Under the pieces are notes generated by a model. The model saw only the letters and a program-made list of their open reading frames with translations, had not been told where the DNA came from and ran no database searches. The position numbers and the translations under genes are program-made. DNA of 64,000 bases from Saccharomycopsis crataegensis (Eukaryota > Ascomycota > Saccharomycetes > Ascoideales > Saccharomycopsidaceae), in contig NW_027043828.1 of assembly GCF_037102585.1 (NCBI RefSeq), positions 62,001 to 126,000 of the forward strand, written 5' to 3'. This document shows positions 8,187 to 17,778 of this stretch, piece by piece (position 1 is the stretch's first letter; each line of letters begins with the position of its first letter).

Positions 8187-10793
8187 TTATTCATTGGAAT
8201 TTTGATTTGTCTGTTTGTTTCTGGTTGCATCAGCTTCCAGAGTTGACAAATCATCATTGGTTGGTGTTAATTCTGTTTTCTCATGTACTGGAATTTCATC
8301 ACCCAGTAGCATTTCATCCTGCTCATATTCTTCTGAATCCTCATATTCGTCTTTTGCATCATAGATGTATTCTCCATCATTTTCATACTCCTCATCATAT
8401 TCTTCGTCATTATCATTATCAGGTTCTGCACTTGATTCAGACAGGGTTGGCTCTTTAGAGCCAGTTTGTGCCAGTTTTGATGTCACTGATGGGTGTGGGT
8501 CTTTAATGACTAACTTAATAGATTTTGGTACAAATGGTTTTGGTGCTGAAGGCTTGGTGGTGTTAATTTTGGTCAAAATTGGGGTAGAGATTGGGGTAGA
8601 TTTTGGGGTAGATTTTGGGGTAGATTTTGGAGTAGAAGCTGGGGTAGAAGTTGGGTTGGACAAGGTTTGATTAGATTTTGGGGTAATTGGATGGGATCTA
8701 AACACATTCAACTTAATTCCTGGTTTGGCTGACTCTTGCTTGGTTTCAGCTGGTTTCTCCCTTTGAAGGATTTTCTTTGGTTTGACGGATGCCTTCTTTT
8801 TGGAGGCCTTTCTAACTTGATTAACCGGAGGAGGGGTGATTTGATGCTTTCTGTTGATAGCTGGTGTGGTAGTTTGAATATTTTCATAATCATCATCTCT
8901 TTCTTTGGATATTAATCCCAATTGGTGGAATGGATTCTTCCATAAATTGCTCAGTTCATTTTGTGGTGGTTTTGACTGTCTGGATCTAGATGAACCATGA
9001 ACCATGGTGAACTCGGTAGAAGGAACTTCAATCACTGGTGGTTGATTTTGCTTCTGTTTGGGGTTCTCATGACGATCATCTGTAACATTTTTCTTTGGCC
9101 GCTTAAAGTAACAGTCTTTAGCTACATGGCTAGGCTTTTTGCAAATCGCGCAAGATGCTTGCTTGCAATTGTATCTGGTGTGTTCTCTTGAACCACAATT
9201 GATACAGTGTAAGCATTTAGTAATAACTTTAGAAACAATGTTGTCTTGGTGAATAACCGGGATTTGTTTTCCTGGTTCCATTTCCAAGTAACCATAAATG
9301 TAACGATTTTTAAGCTCCTCGTTAGGTCTTTTAGTCATGTCACTTTTAATCACTGAGAATGATGTTGGTTCAATTTGGGCTAGGTCAAGCGCTTGCTTGA
9401 TGGTAGCATCGACAAAATAGTCGGGGGTTGTTTCCAAGGCTGTTATCTCAATCAATTGGATTTCTTTATCATTCTTATTGATATTGATGCGTGGCTTGTA
9501 AGTGGATTGTTCAATGTCAACACTTAAATGGCTAGTGACAAAATCAATAAATGCATTACGTAACTTTTCATTCTTAGTTTGTAATTGACCTTTCAATATT
9601 GGGATAAGTGAGGATTTGAGACAAATAGTTTCATTTGAAATAAACAAGTAGTTTTGAGCTTCAATTAAAGCTTTCTTGATGAAGTTGATATCATCATTAT
9701 CATTCAAATCAGTTTCAATGTTGGTTAATTTAACATCGATTAATTTTTGGAAGGCATCCTTTATTGTACTCAAATGATCATCAAGCTCATACTTCCGGTA
9801 GAGCTCAGGTGGGATAATAAATGACATCATGATTTTTTGTTTATCTTGATGGCTCATAATAAATTTAATGTAATCCTCCTCTGCAATATTAGATTGTTTC
9901 AATCTTGAGAATTCATTAATTAAATGGGAATTTGTATAAAATTTGAAAAACTTTTCAATGGTGTAGATTTTGACAAATTCTTGATATTTCTCTTCAACAT
10001 TTTCCACTTTTTGTGTGTCAAATCCGAAAAGTGATCCCCTCATGCCCTTTTCCTTAATGGCATATTCAAGGACATCTTGGTGTTCGAACTTGATTGATTT
10101 GAGATATTTAGCCCATTTAAAAACTCTTTCGAATTTGGCTAAAACATTTTGAAAAGTGGAGGTGGTATTCATAATCAGGGTCCCCTGTTGGGATGCGCCT
10201 TTAGAGCCCGAGGCGATTTGGGCGTAGGATCTGCTGAAAGCAGCAACTGGGGCTGGGTTAGTTTTTTTTGGGGTTTTTTGGTTTTCAGAGTTTTTTTGGG
10301 TTTTGTTGTTTTCAATTTTTTTTTGGTTTTCAGAGTTTTCAGTAACAAAATCAATAGAAACAGAAGGTTGTGAATCTCCTTGAGATTCAATGGTGGCTTG
10401 ATTTGACATATGCATGTCGACGCTAGTGTCACCTGCACTGTCAAGATTGCGATCGCAATCAACTGGAGAAACATTAATTTCCGGGGCTGGGCGGTGGGCA
10501 ATATCAACATCAGAATCAGCATTAGAGGCCTCATTTATGGTATTAGATGGGGTTGCAAAGGTTTCAGCAGTACTTAAAAAAGTATTGTCATCTTCCTCAG
10601 TGATTTCTTCGTCTGAATGTGGTTCATTTCCGTGTTTGTTTACATTGTTTTGATCGGTTGCGTTGGGATTTGCATGATCTAAGTCAACGATAATATCAGA
10701 AGAAACCAGGGTTTCTTGAGAAGGTGGATCATTTGTTGGATCAGTGGAGTAGTTGGAAGGCTTTGGAATTCTTTTGGTATTATTAATACTCAT
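8187..10793 (-). CDS. LINE B ORF1: zinc-knuckle RNA-binding protein
   Basis: An 868-residue ORF1. The N-terminus carries NYSTDPTNDPP, shared with ORF1 of family C. A Gln/Lys/Asn-rich tract follows, then a folded middle part. Two CX2CX4HX4C knuckles (CINCGSREHTRYNC and CAICKKPSHVAKDC) lie near residues 527-560. After them comes a basic, Pro/Thr-rich region with a tandem STPK repeat (plus-strand 8580-8640) and a strongly acidic C-terminus (DEEYDEEYEND, EDSEEYEQDE). By family knowledge this is the nucleic-acid chaperone that coats element RNA. I chose the ATG at 10793. An upstream in-frame ATG at 10820, lying in the neighbour's poly(A), would add nine residues including four lysines. ORF2 starts 5 nt after the stop. 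Confidence 0.9.
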   Translation of the reverse strand: MSINNTKRIPKPSNYSTDPTNDPPSQETLVSSDIIVDLDHANPNATDQNNVNKHGNEPHSDEEITEEDDNTFLSTAETFATPSNTINEASNADSDVDIAHRPAPEINVSPVDCDRNLDSAGDTSVDMHMSNQATIESQGDSQPSVSIDFVTENSENQKKIENNKTQKNSENQKTPKKTNPAPVAAFSRSYAQIASGSKGASQQGTLIMNTTSTFQNVLAKFERVFKWAKYLKSIKFEHQDVLEYAIKEKGMRGSLFGFDTQKVENVEEKYQEFVKIYTIEKFFKFYTNSHLINEFSRLKQSNIAEEDYIKFIMSHQDKQKIMMSFIIPPELYRKYELDDHLSTIKDAFQKLIDVKLTNIETDLNDNDDINFIKKALIEAQNYLFISNETICLKSSLIPILKGQLQTKNEKLRNAFIDFVTSHLSVDIEQSTYKPRININKNDKEIQLIEITALETTPDYFVDATIKQALDLAQIEPTSFSVIKSDMTKRPNEELKNRYIYGYLEMEPGKQIPVIHQDNIVSKVITKCLHCINCGSREHTRYNCKQASCAICKKPSHVAKDCYFKRPKKNVTDDRHENPKQKQNQPPVIEVPSTEFTMVHGSSRSRQSKPPQNELSNLWKNPFHQLGLISKERDDDYENIQTTTPAINRKHQITPPPVNQVRKASKKKASVKPKKILQREKPAETKQESAKPGIKLNVFRSHPITPKSNQTLSNPTSTPASTPKSTPKSTPKSTPISTPILTKINTTKPSAPKPFVPKSIKLVIKDPHPSVTSKLAQTGSKEPTLSESSAEPDNDNDEEYDEEYENDGEYIYDAKDEYEDSEEYEQDEMLLGDEIPVHEKTELTPTNDDLSTLEADATRNKQTNQNSNE

Positions 10794-10819
10794 TATAATT
10801 GAGTTTTTTTTTTTTTTTC

Positions 10820-11429
10820 ATTTTTTTTTTTTCCAATAATTTCGATTTATATTAAATCTCATAAGTATATAATTATATAAACTTGTTCTTGGTTTTGAGG
10901 AGGAAAATCTTCAAAAGACGAAGAATTTCAATTTTTTTAAATTAATATTCAACAGTGTGAGATTTCTACTCACTAAAAACCCCCTTTAAGATATTGACTA
11001 TTTTTATTTTTATTTTTAATATTATTTTTATTTTATTTTTATTTTGTTTTATGGTTATTTTAATTTTTTAGTAGACCGCTGTAATAAGATATAATAATGT
11101 TTTCATTGATTGATTAGTCCAATCTGCATTATTTGACCTTCGTACCCTATTATATTTTTCAATGTAATAAGCGAAGCGATCCAATTTTATCATAGTTTGT
11201 TTCTGATGTTGATGCAATATGATGTTATCCCATGTTTGAGATATTCCCATTTTTAATATTTTCCATAAGTTTCTTGATACTGTGCAATTTATGTAGTAAT
11301 GGGTGATGTAGGCTTCCTTGATATGGTCAGGATCCCTGGGGTTGGTGTTCCAATTTTCTGGAGGAAAATTACAAACATGGCAACGGGAATTTGTTGATTT
11401 GAACAATGTGAGCCCCAACATCATGAGGT
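10820..11429 (-). mobile_element. 5'-truncated copy of LINE C
   Basis: A 597-bp copy (10833-11429) of the 3' end of LINE C plus a 13-nt poly(A) (10820-10832). It matches 11453-12050 with, by eye, one substitution and one 1-bp length difference in a T-rich run. Both flanks share TTTTCA next to a long T-run on the plus strand (10804-10832 and 11431-11452), which fits a target-site duplication made by insertion into the poly(A) junction between C and B. It holds the last 118 codons of ORF2 and the full 3'UTR. Confidence 0.9.
11068..11424 (-). pseudogene. LINE C ORF2 C-terminal fragment
   Basis: The last 118 codons of ORF2 of family C, beginning at the internal MMLGLTLF and including the CHVC...HYYINC finger. 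The encoded residues equal those of the longer copy at 11689-12045. It lacks endonuclease and reverse transcriptase and is a dead fragment created by 5' truncation at insertion. Confidence 0.88.
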
Positions 11430-11688
11430 CTTTTCATTTTTTTTTTTTTTTTCCAATAATTTCGATTTATATTAAATCTCATAAGTATATAATTATATAA
11501 ACTTGTTCTTGGTTTTGAGGAGGAAAATCTTCAAAAGACGAAGAATTTCAATTTTTTTAAATTAATATTCAACAGTGTGAGATTTCTACTCACTAAAAAC
11601 CCCCTTTAAGATATTGACTATTTTTATTTTTATTTTTAATATTATTTTTATTTTTATTTTTATTTTGTTTTATGGTTATTTTAATTTT

Positions 11689-12297
11689 TTAGTAGACCGC
11701 TGTAATAAGATATAATAATGTTTTCATTGATTGATTTGTCCAATCTGCATTATTTGACCTTCGTACCCTATTATATTTTTCAATGTAATAAGCGAAGCGA
11801 TCCAATTTTATCATAGTTTGTTTCTGATGTTGATGCAATATGATGTTATCCCATGTTTGAGATATTCCCATTTTTAATATTTTCCATAAGTTTCTTGATA
11901 CTGTGCAATTTATGTAGTAATGGGTGATGTAGGCTTCCTTGATATGGTCAGGATCCCTGGGGTTGGTGTTCCAATTTTCTGGAGGAAAATTACAAACATG
12001 GCAACGGGAATTTGTTGATTTGAACAATGTGAGCCCCAACATCATGAGGTGGAGGTTCTCCATTGAACCCGGTACCCACCTTTTGATCTGGTTAATCTGT
12101 TTCCAAAATTTTCTTTGTTGTGGCTCCAGGGGGTATGTGATTTTGGTCAATGTTGTTGATGCTTTGGAGACGTCTCGTTTGAGTTGTTCCTGTTTGCTGC
12201 CGTTCTTAAAATCAAAAGTGAACATTTTTTGATGGTGGGCCTTGTATTTCTCTGGTACTGGTTTTGCTAAATTGTCCTGGATATCTTCAATCTTCAA
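11689..12297 (-). CDS. LINE C ORF2, C-terminal part (shifted frame)
   Basis: About 200 codons that continue ORF2 in a different frame. The junction is a run of three TTGAAGA units. With two units the reading would pass from RRLKIED straight into IQDNLAKPVPEKY, so slippage adding one 7-bp unit is the simple explanation. The segment holds the C-terminal CX2C...HX4C finger (CHVC...HYYINC), thought to help LINE proteins bind nucleic acid. It has no ATG at the junction, so in this copy it is probably not translated as part of ORF2. Confidence 0.8.
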   Translation of the reverse strand: MKIEDIQDNLAKPVPEKYKAHHQKMFTFDFKNGSKQEQLKRDVSKASTTLTKITYPLEPQQRKFWKQINQIKRWVPGSMENLHLMMLGLTLFKSTNSRCHVCNFPPENWNTNPRDPDHIKEAYITHYYINCTVSRNLWKILKMGISQTWDNIILHQHQKQTMIKLDRFAYYIEKYNRVRRSNNADWTNQSMKTLLYLITAVY

Positions 12298-15247
12298 TCT
12301 TCAATCTTCTGCATCTGTGATACCTTGTTTTTCCCTGGTTCTCTAGATCAAATAAAATCGACCATGATTTGAGGTATTTTTTCTCTTCTAGTGAGAAAAT
12401 GTTGCTTTTGACAATGTCAGAAAGGGTAATTTTCTTGGTGGAGCTGCCAGGATATGAGAGTTGGTAGCCAAGTAACGGAAAGTACCATATATGTGTTTGG
12501 ATGGAGTTTCTGTCAATCATACTTCCAATTCTTTGAAAGTGAGATTCTGGATGGAGTTGAGATTTTTGGTATTGATCAAGTAGAGATTCCACTTGGATTT
12601 GGGTGTTAATGGCGTATTGGATTTTATATCTCAAGATTTGGTGATATAAATATTTTTCCAGGGATGTTAGTAGTTGGTATATGACGTGTGCGTACCGATA
12701 TAGGAAGTGGTTTTTGAGATCGAGCATTCCATATCCTCCCATCTGGGTGGAAGTTTTGAGGGTGGAAAGGGATAGGCTGCCAATCCTGCGACAAAGGTGT
12801 TGAAATGATTCCTCAATCTTAGTGGTGGTAGAGTTAGAAAGGGGCTGATGCATTGCACGATATAAGAGTTTAGGGATAATGTAAGTATTGTACCCCAATA
12901 CCTTTTCCGCTAAGCTGAGATGGTGCATTTGTGTGAGATAATATTTGTATTTGATGTTTTTCAATACCTGATCTTGATGTAGTGGTGTGTTTAGTGGAAT
13001 ACCCAAGTACACTATTGAGGGAGTGGAGGTAAAGACAGGGACCTGTTCATAGGGTAGTTTTGTCAAGGGTCCAAAGGTGCGATGATATTCGGCTGTATGG
13101 TATAGCTTGGATTTATCGGTGCTAAGGGTACTGCCTGAATATTTTTCAAAGTCCTTGATGTATTGGAGGGTGGTGAATAATTCAGTGTCATCTTTTACAA
13201 ATATGGTGACATCATCAGCAAATGCTGTGACCTTTATCAGGATATCGGGGTTCATGGGATTCTGGATGGCAAAGTCTTTACCCAGTGGTTGCATGGAAAT
13301 GGTCAATTCATTCCGGACTTCTAATTTTATGCCATGATTTTTTGTTTGAATATTTTCTAATAAAGGTTGTATGGCCAAGAGAAAGATACTGGGGCTTATT
13401 GGATTGCCCTGTAAGGTGCCCGAGGCTAACTTAAATAGCGGACCATGAAAGTTGTTGATCATTATGGAAGCAGTTGCTGATTTCAAGATGTTTATTAGTA
13501 ATCGGCGAAAATTTGTACCAAGGTTTAGAATTTGGAAGAGGTGGTCTAGGTATGCATGCGAGATACTATCAAAAGCCTTTTGAAAGTCAGCCACAAGGAT
13601 TTTGGAGGTGCGCAGCAATTGAAAAAGGTTGGAGTCTGGTCTCATTGAGTGGAAGACTTCTTTGAAAGCAGCAATTTGCTCGAAGGACGTACGTCCTGGG
13701 ACGAAACCAGTTTGTTCGGAACCCACAAGCTGAGGGATGAATTTGAGTAATCGGTTGTTTAACACTATAGCGAGGATGCGCATATTAGTGTTAATTAATG
13801 AGATTGGCCTATAATTGGGTAAAAACTCTTTATTTTTCCTGGGTTTGAGGATTAATGTAATCAAAACCAGACTATAGTCAATAGGGATTGACCCAGCGGA
13901 AAGGATAGTGTTGAATTCTTGGAGGAGGATATGCTTAATGTTTTCCCAGGCTTCCTTATAGAATGTATAAGGGATTCCATCAGGACCAGGCTCACTCTTT
14001 GAGTTTGCCTGCCATATTGCGTCCTTGATCTCCAGTTCGATAATTGGGTTATCTAACTGTATAGCTTCGTGGGCCATTAGTTTCCTGGAAGAGATCGTCG
14101 TTAGGAGGTATTGGCGAATGGCATTCGGATCATGGTAGTCTTTAGCCGAAAAAATGTCCTTGTAATAGGACGTGGCATGGGCCAATAAATCTTGAATATC
14201 GGTGAGTTTCCTATCTCCAGCAATGACAAAAGCATCAATTGGATTTGTGTTTGGGTTCTGTTTAAAAACAGAGTTCAATCTTTCATAAGGGTCAGGTAAA
14301 ATAGATGGGTCACTGCGTTGGAGAGAGTTCAATGCCGTTTTTGTTAGTGGTGCTAACAGTCGGATCTCTGCAATCAAATGGGATATGGATGGCAATTGTG
14401 ATAACTTCTTGGAGTTAGCAATAAATGGTATTAGTTGGTTGTGCAATTTGAAACGCTTTGGTCCTAGTTGCACTAAATTAAAGGAGAGGGCAAATTTGAT
14501 GCTAATTTCGTCATGTGTGGAAATAGTACCAAGGGTATTTGTCTGGCTAAGAGCAGTATTCTCCAACAAACCCTCAGAAATATAAAATCGATCTAAGCGA
14601 CGATTTTTACCGTTTGAGGCTCGGTTAGTGGAAGGGAGACCTTTGGACAGCAGGAGGTAGAAAGCGTCTTTGAGATTGAAGCATTCAATGAAATCGTTTA
14701 GTTTTTTTAGATGTTTCAGAATTTTTTTATTTTTTTTTGATTTTGGAATTTCTAAGATATTGTTGAAATCTCCTCCAACCACTATTTCGATGTGTGAGTT
14801 TGGGTATTTGATAGCCAAATGGCCCAACAACTCACCGAGTAGCTGGTGCAACTGGGAATGAATAGTCAATTGGGCTTTTTGTTGTCCAGTTGGGTTGTAT
14901 AGGTTTATCAATAATAATAGAGTTTTGCCATCATTCCAAGATATTACTAGATCAGTAAGGTATCCGGTTAGATGTGACTCAAGTTTATCGGAAATGAAAT
15001 TTTTTAGTATTACCGTGCCCATGGAGGGGATATTTCTCAATAGTATAGCCGCTCGGGGGTAAGGGGAATTATTTACATGAAAGGAATGTTGATGGAAGTT
15101 TCGGATCAAAGCCTCACAGTCTTTCGGAAGTTCTTGAAAGAAAAGGATGTGCTGTTTGTTGTATTTGGAGAGGTGATGTTGGGAGGTGAAATGATATCTC
15201 TGAATATTTTGAGATATTAGATTGAAGGATTTCTTATGGGTAGTCAT
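12287..15247 (-). CDS. LINE C ORF2: endonuclease-reverse transcriptase
   Basis: A 986-codon frame. The N-terminal EEP endonuclease shows NLISQNIQRYHF, FFQELPKD (catalytic Glu), INLYNPTGQQ, VVGGDFNN, RRLDRFYIS and GTISTHDE. Reverse transcriptase motifs follow: NYRPISLINTNMRIL (about residue 477), GFVPGRTSF, VADFQKAFDSISH (about 554), GTLQGNPISPS, TAFADDVTIFV (about 676), KSKLY and YLGIPL. All catalytic residues I can place are present. The ATG lies 2 nt after the ORF1 stop (TAATCATG), implying coupled reinitiation. The frame ends early at a 7-bp repeat expansion, leaving out the terminal zinc finger. Whether the shortened protein can work is unknown. Confidence 0.92.
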   Translation of the reverse strand: MTTHKKSFNLISQNIQRYHFTSQHHLSKYNKQHILFFQELPKDCEALIRNFHQHSFHVNNSPYPRAAILLRNIPSMGTVILKNFISDKLESHLTGYLTDLVISWNDGKTLLLLINLYNPTGQQKAQLTIHSQLHQLLGELLGHLAIKYPNSHIEIVVGGDFNNILEIPKSKKNKKILKHLKKLNDFIECFNLKDAFYLLLSKGLPSTNRASNGKNRRLDRFYISEGLLENTALSQTNTLGTISTHDEISIKFALSFNLVQLGPKRFKLHNQLIPFIANSKKLSQLPSISHLIAEIRLLAPLTKTALNSLQRSDPSILPDPYERLNSVFKQNPNTNPIDAFVIAGDRKLTDIQDLLAHATSYYKDIFSAKDYHDPNAIRQYLLTTISSRKLMAHEAIQLDNPIIELEIKDAIWQANSKSEPGPDGIPYTFYKEAWENIKHILLQEFNTILSAGSIPIDYSLVLITLILKPRKNKEFLPNYRPISLINTNMRILAIVLNNRLLKFIPQLVGSEQTGFVPGRTSFEQIAAFKEVFHSMRPDSNLFQLLRTSKILVADFQKAFDSISHAYLDHLFQILNLGTNFRRLLINILKSATASIMINNFHGPLFKLASGTLQGNPISPSIFLLAIQPLLENIQTKNHGIKLEVRNELTISMQPLGKDFAIQNPMNPDILIKVTAFADDVTIFVKDDTELFTTLQYIKDFEKYSGSTLSTDKSKLYHTAEYHRTFGPLTKLPYEQVPVFTSTPSIVYLGIPLNTPLHQDQVLKNIKYKYYLTQMHHLSLAEKVLGYNTYIIPKLLYRAMHQPLSNSTTTKIEESFQHLCRRIGSLSLSTLKTSTQMGGYGMLDLKNHFLYRYAHVIYQLLTSLEKYLYHQILRYKIQYAINTQIQVESLLDQYQKSQLHPESHFQRIGSMIDRNSIQTHIWYFPLLGYQLSYPGSSTKKITLSDIVKSNIFSLEEKKYLKSWSILFDLENQGKTRYHRCRRLKIED

Positions 15248-15249
15248 GA

Positions 15250-17778
15250 TTAATTGGATTCGTTTATGCTGATATCTGATATCAGCTCATCATCGTCATT
15301 ATCATCATCATCATTCGGATTATCCAGGGAGTCAATTTCAATGTGATCACTCTGGTGATCATCTGGTTCATAATCTGAGTCATCATCGTCATTGCTTGAA
15401 TAGTGTTCATCGAGGAAAGCCAGTAAATTTACCGGTTCTCCATCATGTTTGTCGGCTTTCAGGTTTCCCTTAGTCAGCCGTTCCAGGTCTTGGTTGCTCT
15501 GGTGAACAGTTGTATTTTGAGATGTCCTCCGGGTCTTAGAACTCAGGTTATGAGAACTCTTATTAGGAGTGGAGGAGGGTTCCTTGGCTGGAGTTTTTGG
15601 CACGAGAATTGGGGAGGTGTCATGTTGAGAATAGATGGTGTTGGATTTTGTGGTTGAAGGGGATGAGACTGGGGATAATGGTTTTGGGGATGAATGTCTT
15701 GGTTGGGTAGGATTGGAACTGGTAAATGATGGGGATGTATTTGTGGATGATTTTTGGGGTTTCTCAGTCTTTTGAGATGGCTGGTTGGTGTTGTTCCCTT
15801 CAGCTTCCACGCCGGGTTCCGTAATATCCAATTCCGAAGTATCTCCAGCTAAGACATTGAATGGGTTTTGCCCAACCTGCTTATCTGGAACTTGTCTTTG
15901 GGAACGGTCCTTTCTGTTTGGTTGTAGTTTTGAGTCTCTGTTCAAAATGGTTCTCTTCTTTCCAGTAACAACTTTGAAGGAGCTATTTGCTTCATGTGCA
16001 ACATTTTGATTCAGGGATTCTTTTTGTGGGGTGATCTTGGTTTTCTTAGAATGACGTTTAATTGGGCATTCTGGTCCAATGTGGCCTGGTTTTTTACAGA
16101 TGATACAGTTCCGCTCAGGACAAGAGAACTTGGTATGCTTCCTGGAACCACAGCTAGTACAGTGGAAACAATGGGTCAAGAGTTTGATTTTCAAAATCTT
16201 GGATGAGATAATTGGTAGTTCTGTATCTTTTTCCAAGTTTATCATACCATAGAATCTATTTCTTTGGAAGGGGTCAGATGTTATGCAAGCTTGCAAATCA
16301 ACAAAATTAAAGGCATCGTATGGGATCTTATGTTGTTGGAAGTGGGACTCCAATATGTCGTTTAAAGCATCTCTGTTACTAGTTTGGACTTCGATTTCAA
16401 TAAAATGACGTTCAACATATTCGTCAATCACAATTTTGGGTTTATAAGTTGTGGTTTCAGTGCTTATTTGTAAAAACTCATTGATATGATTGATGAATGA
16501 TATTTTTCTTTTTTTGAATTTGTCGTCTGGCAGAGGGAAATCAGGGAAAAAACTTCCAGGAATGACAATTTCATTTTCATCAGAGTTGATATAAATGACT
16601 TCCTGGGAATGTCTTAAATCATACTCCAATTTTGTTCTTTGATGACGTTCAGTTTCCTCGATGTTCCCAGATTCAAGGAGCTGTTGTTGTTGATTAGCTA
16701 GGTCCATCAAAGCGAATTTAATGAGAGCCAATTGGATTTCTGCGGAGCTTCCTTGCATCAATGGTTTTGGGATTTTGAAATGCAAATTACCTTGGTTCAA
16801 TTTGTAAATTTGTCTGAAGAGCTGTAATTTTTCATTGGTGGTAAGACCTGCAAGACGTTTCATTTCCATGTCAATCTTTGTTCTAGATTGTTGGCTAAAG
16901 TACTCAACAATGAACAAAGTATTATGATATTCCATCATTCTGTCTGGATCATCTGGACGGATTTTATACAGTGTAGATTGATAAATATGATCATTATTGT
17001 TGTAGCATTCAATGAAGTGCTCCAACACTTCCCTGTAGTAGAACTTGAGGTCCTTGATGAGGAAAGGCCAGTAAAACGCGTTAGCGAATTTTCGGAAAAG
17101 AGGGTCATTTTCCCTGTCGATTTCTTTCCTCCCATTAAAGGGGTTGACCGTGGTCGTAGAAGAATTTTCCATTTCTTCTGGGGCAAGAGTAGAAGCGACA
17201 ACGGAGGCGAAGGAACGGGCGGAGGTGGAACTAATAAAGGCGTTTTGGGTTTTTTGGGTTTTTTGTTTTTTTTCAGATTGGTTTTCAGTGGAGTTTTCTA
17301 CGTTTTTTTCGGAGTTTATGGAGGATTTTTCATTTTTTTTGGTGTTTTTTTGTTCCAAGTTCGCATCCTCAACTTCTCCATGTTGAGGGGCCGTTGCGTG
17401 CTTAGGTGATTGATTACCTAATAATGCAGGATCGATTTGATTAGCAATCGAAGAATAAATTTGGGTTGCGGCGGGCAGATTTGGGTTTTCTACCGCGTTT
17501 TCCTCATCCCTTGAATCATTTGAAGAATAATCGCTTCCATAATTGGAACTTTCATCGTCAAAAGATTCATCTTCGTCATTTTCCGGTGGTTTTTCGACGC
17601 TGTTTTCATGAATTTCAGCGTTCTTGTTGTCACGACCTTGATGGTCGCCTTGAGAAGACATATCGACATTATCAGCCACGGAGGGGGATGAATCTCTAGT
17701 AAAGGACTTTGGGGGATCATTTGTAGGATCAGTTGAGTAATTAATACTTTGTTTCTTATAACTATCAGGACTTGACAT
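15250..17778 (-). CDS. LINE C ORF1: zinc-knuckle RNA-binding protein
   Basis: An 842-residue ORF1 from the ATG at 17778. It opens with MSSPDSYKKQSINYST, sharing NYSTDPTNDPP with family B. An acidic, Ser/Asp-rich N-terminal part is followed by a Lys/Glu/Asn-rich tract, a structured middle, two CX2CX4HX4C knuckles (CTSCGSRKHTKFSC and CIICKKPGHIGPEC, about 535-570), a Pro/Ser/Thr-rich linker and a very acidic C-terminus. Its expected role is to bind element RNA. An upstream in-frame ATG at 17826 lies in the relic tail next door and would add 16 residues with a poly-lysine run; I did not choose it because it belongs to the neighbour's sequence. ORF2 begins 2 nt after the stop. Confidence 0.9.
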   Translation of the reverse strand: MSSPDSYKKQSINYSTDPTNDPPKSFTRDSSPSVADNVDMSSQGDHQGRDNKNAEIHENSVEKPPENDEDESFDDESSNYGSDYSSNDSRDEENAVENPNLPAATQIYSSIANQIDPALLGNQSPKHATAPQHGEVEDANLEQKNTKKNEKSSINSEKNVENSTENQSEKKQKTQKTQNAFISSTSARSFASVVASTLAPEEMENSSTTTVNPFNGRKEIDRENDPLFRKFANAFYWPFLIKDLKFYYREVLEHFIECYNNNDHIYQSTLYKIRPDDPDRMMEYHNTLFIVEYFSQQSRTKIDMEMKRLAGLTTNEKLQLFRQIYKLNQGNLHFKIPKPLMQGSSAEIQLALIKFALMDLANQQQQLLESGNIEETERHQRTKLEYDLRHSQEVIYINSDENEIVIPGSFFPDFPLPDDKFKKRKISFINHINEFLQISTETTTYKPKIVIDEYVERHFIEIEVQTSNRDALNDILESHFQQHKIPYDAFNFVDLQACITSDPFQRNRFYGMINLEKDTELPIISSKILKIKLLTHCFHCTSCGSRKHTKFSCPERNCIICKKPGHIGPECPIKRHSKKTKITPQKESLNQNVAHEANSSFKVVTGKKRTILNRDSKLQPNRKDRSQRQVPDKQVGQNPFNVLAGDTSELDITEPGVEAEGNNTNQPSQKTEKPQKSSTNTSPSFTSSNPTQPRHSSPKPLSPVSSPSTTKSNTIYSQHDTSPILVPKTPAKEPSSTPNKSSHNLSSKTRRTSQNTTVHQSNQDLERLTKGNLKADKHDGEPVNLLAFLDEHYSSNDDDDSDYEPDDHQSDHIEIDSLDNPNDDDDNDDDELISDISINESN

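Larger units (their letters stand above)
4514..10817 (-). mobile_element. LINE family B, nearly complete
   Basis: A minus-strand LINE of about 6.3 kb: leader of about 10 nt, ORF1 (8187-10793), ORF2 in two frames (endonuclease 7498-8181, reverse transcriptase 4766-7501), a 3'UTR of about 230 bp (4533-4765) and a 19-nt poly(A) (4514-4532). The last 67 bp of its 3'UTR recur with one mismatch at 17847-17913 beside another poly(A), which defines the true 3' end of the family. The domain plan (CCHC ORF1, EEP plus RT, CX2C...HX4C end) matches the Zorro/L1-like LINEs known from Candida yeasts. One frame change in ORF2 is the only visible lesion. Confidence 0.88.

Noticed and set aside
8580-8640. Regular 12-bp repeats looked at as a CRISPR-like array
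   Set aside because: They encode the STPK repeat of LINE B ORF1, with no spacers, in a eukaryotic context.
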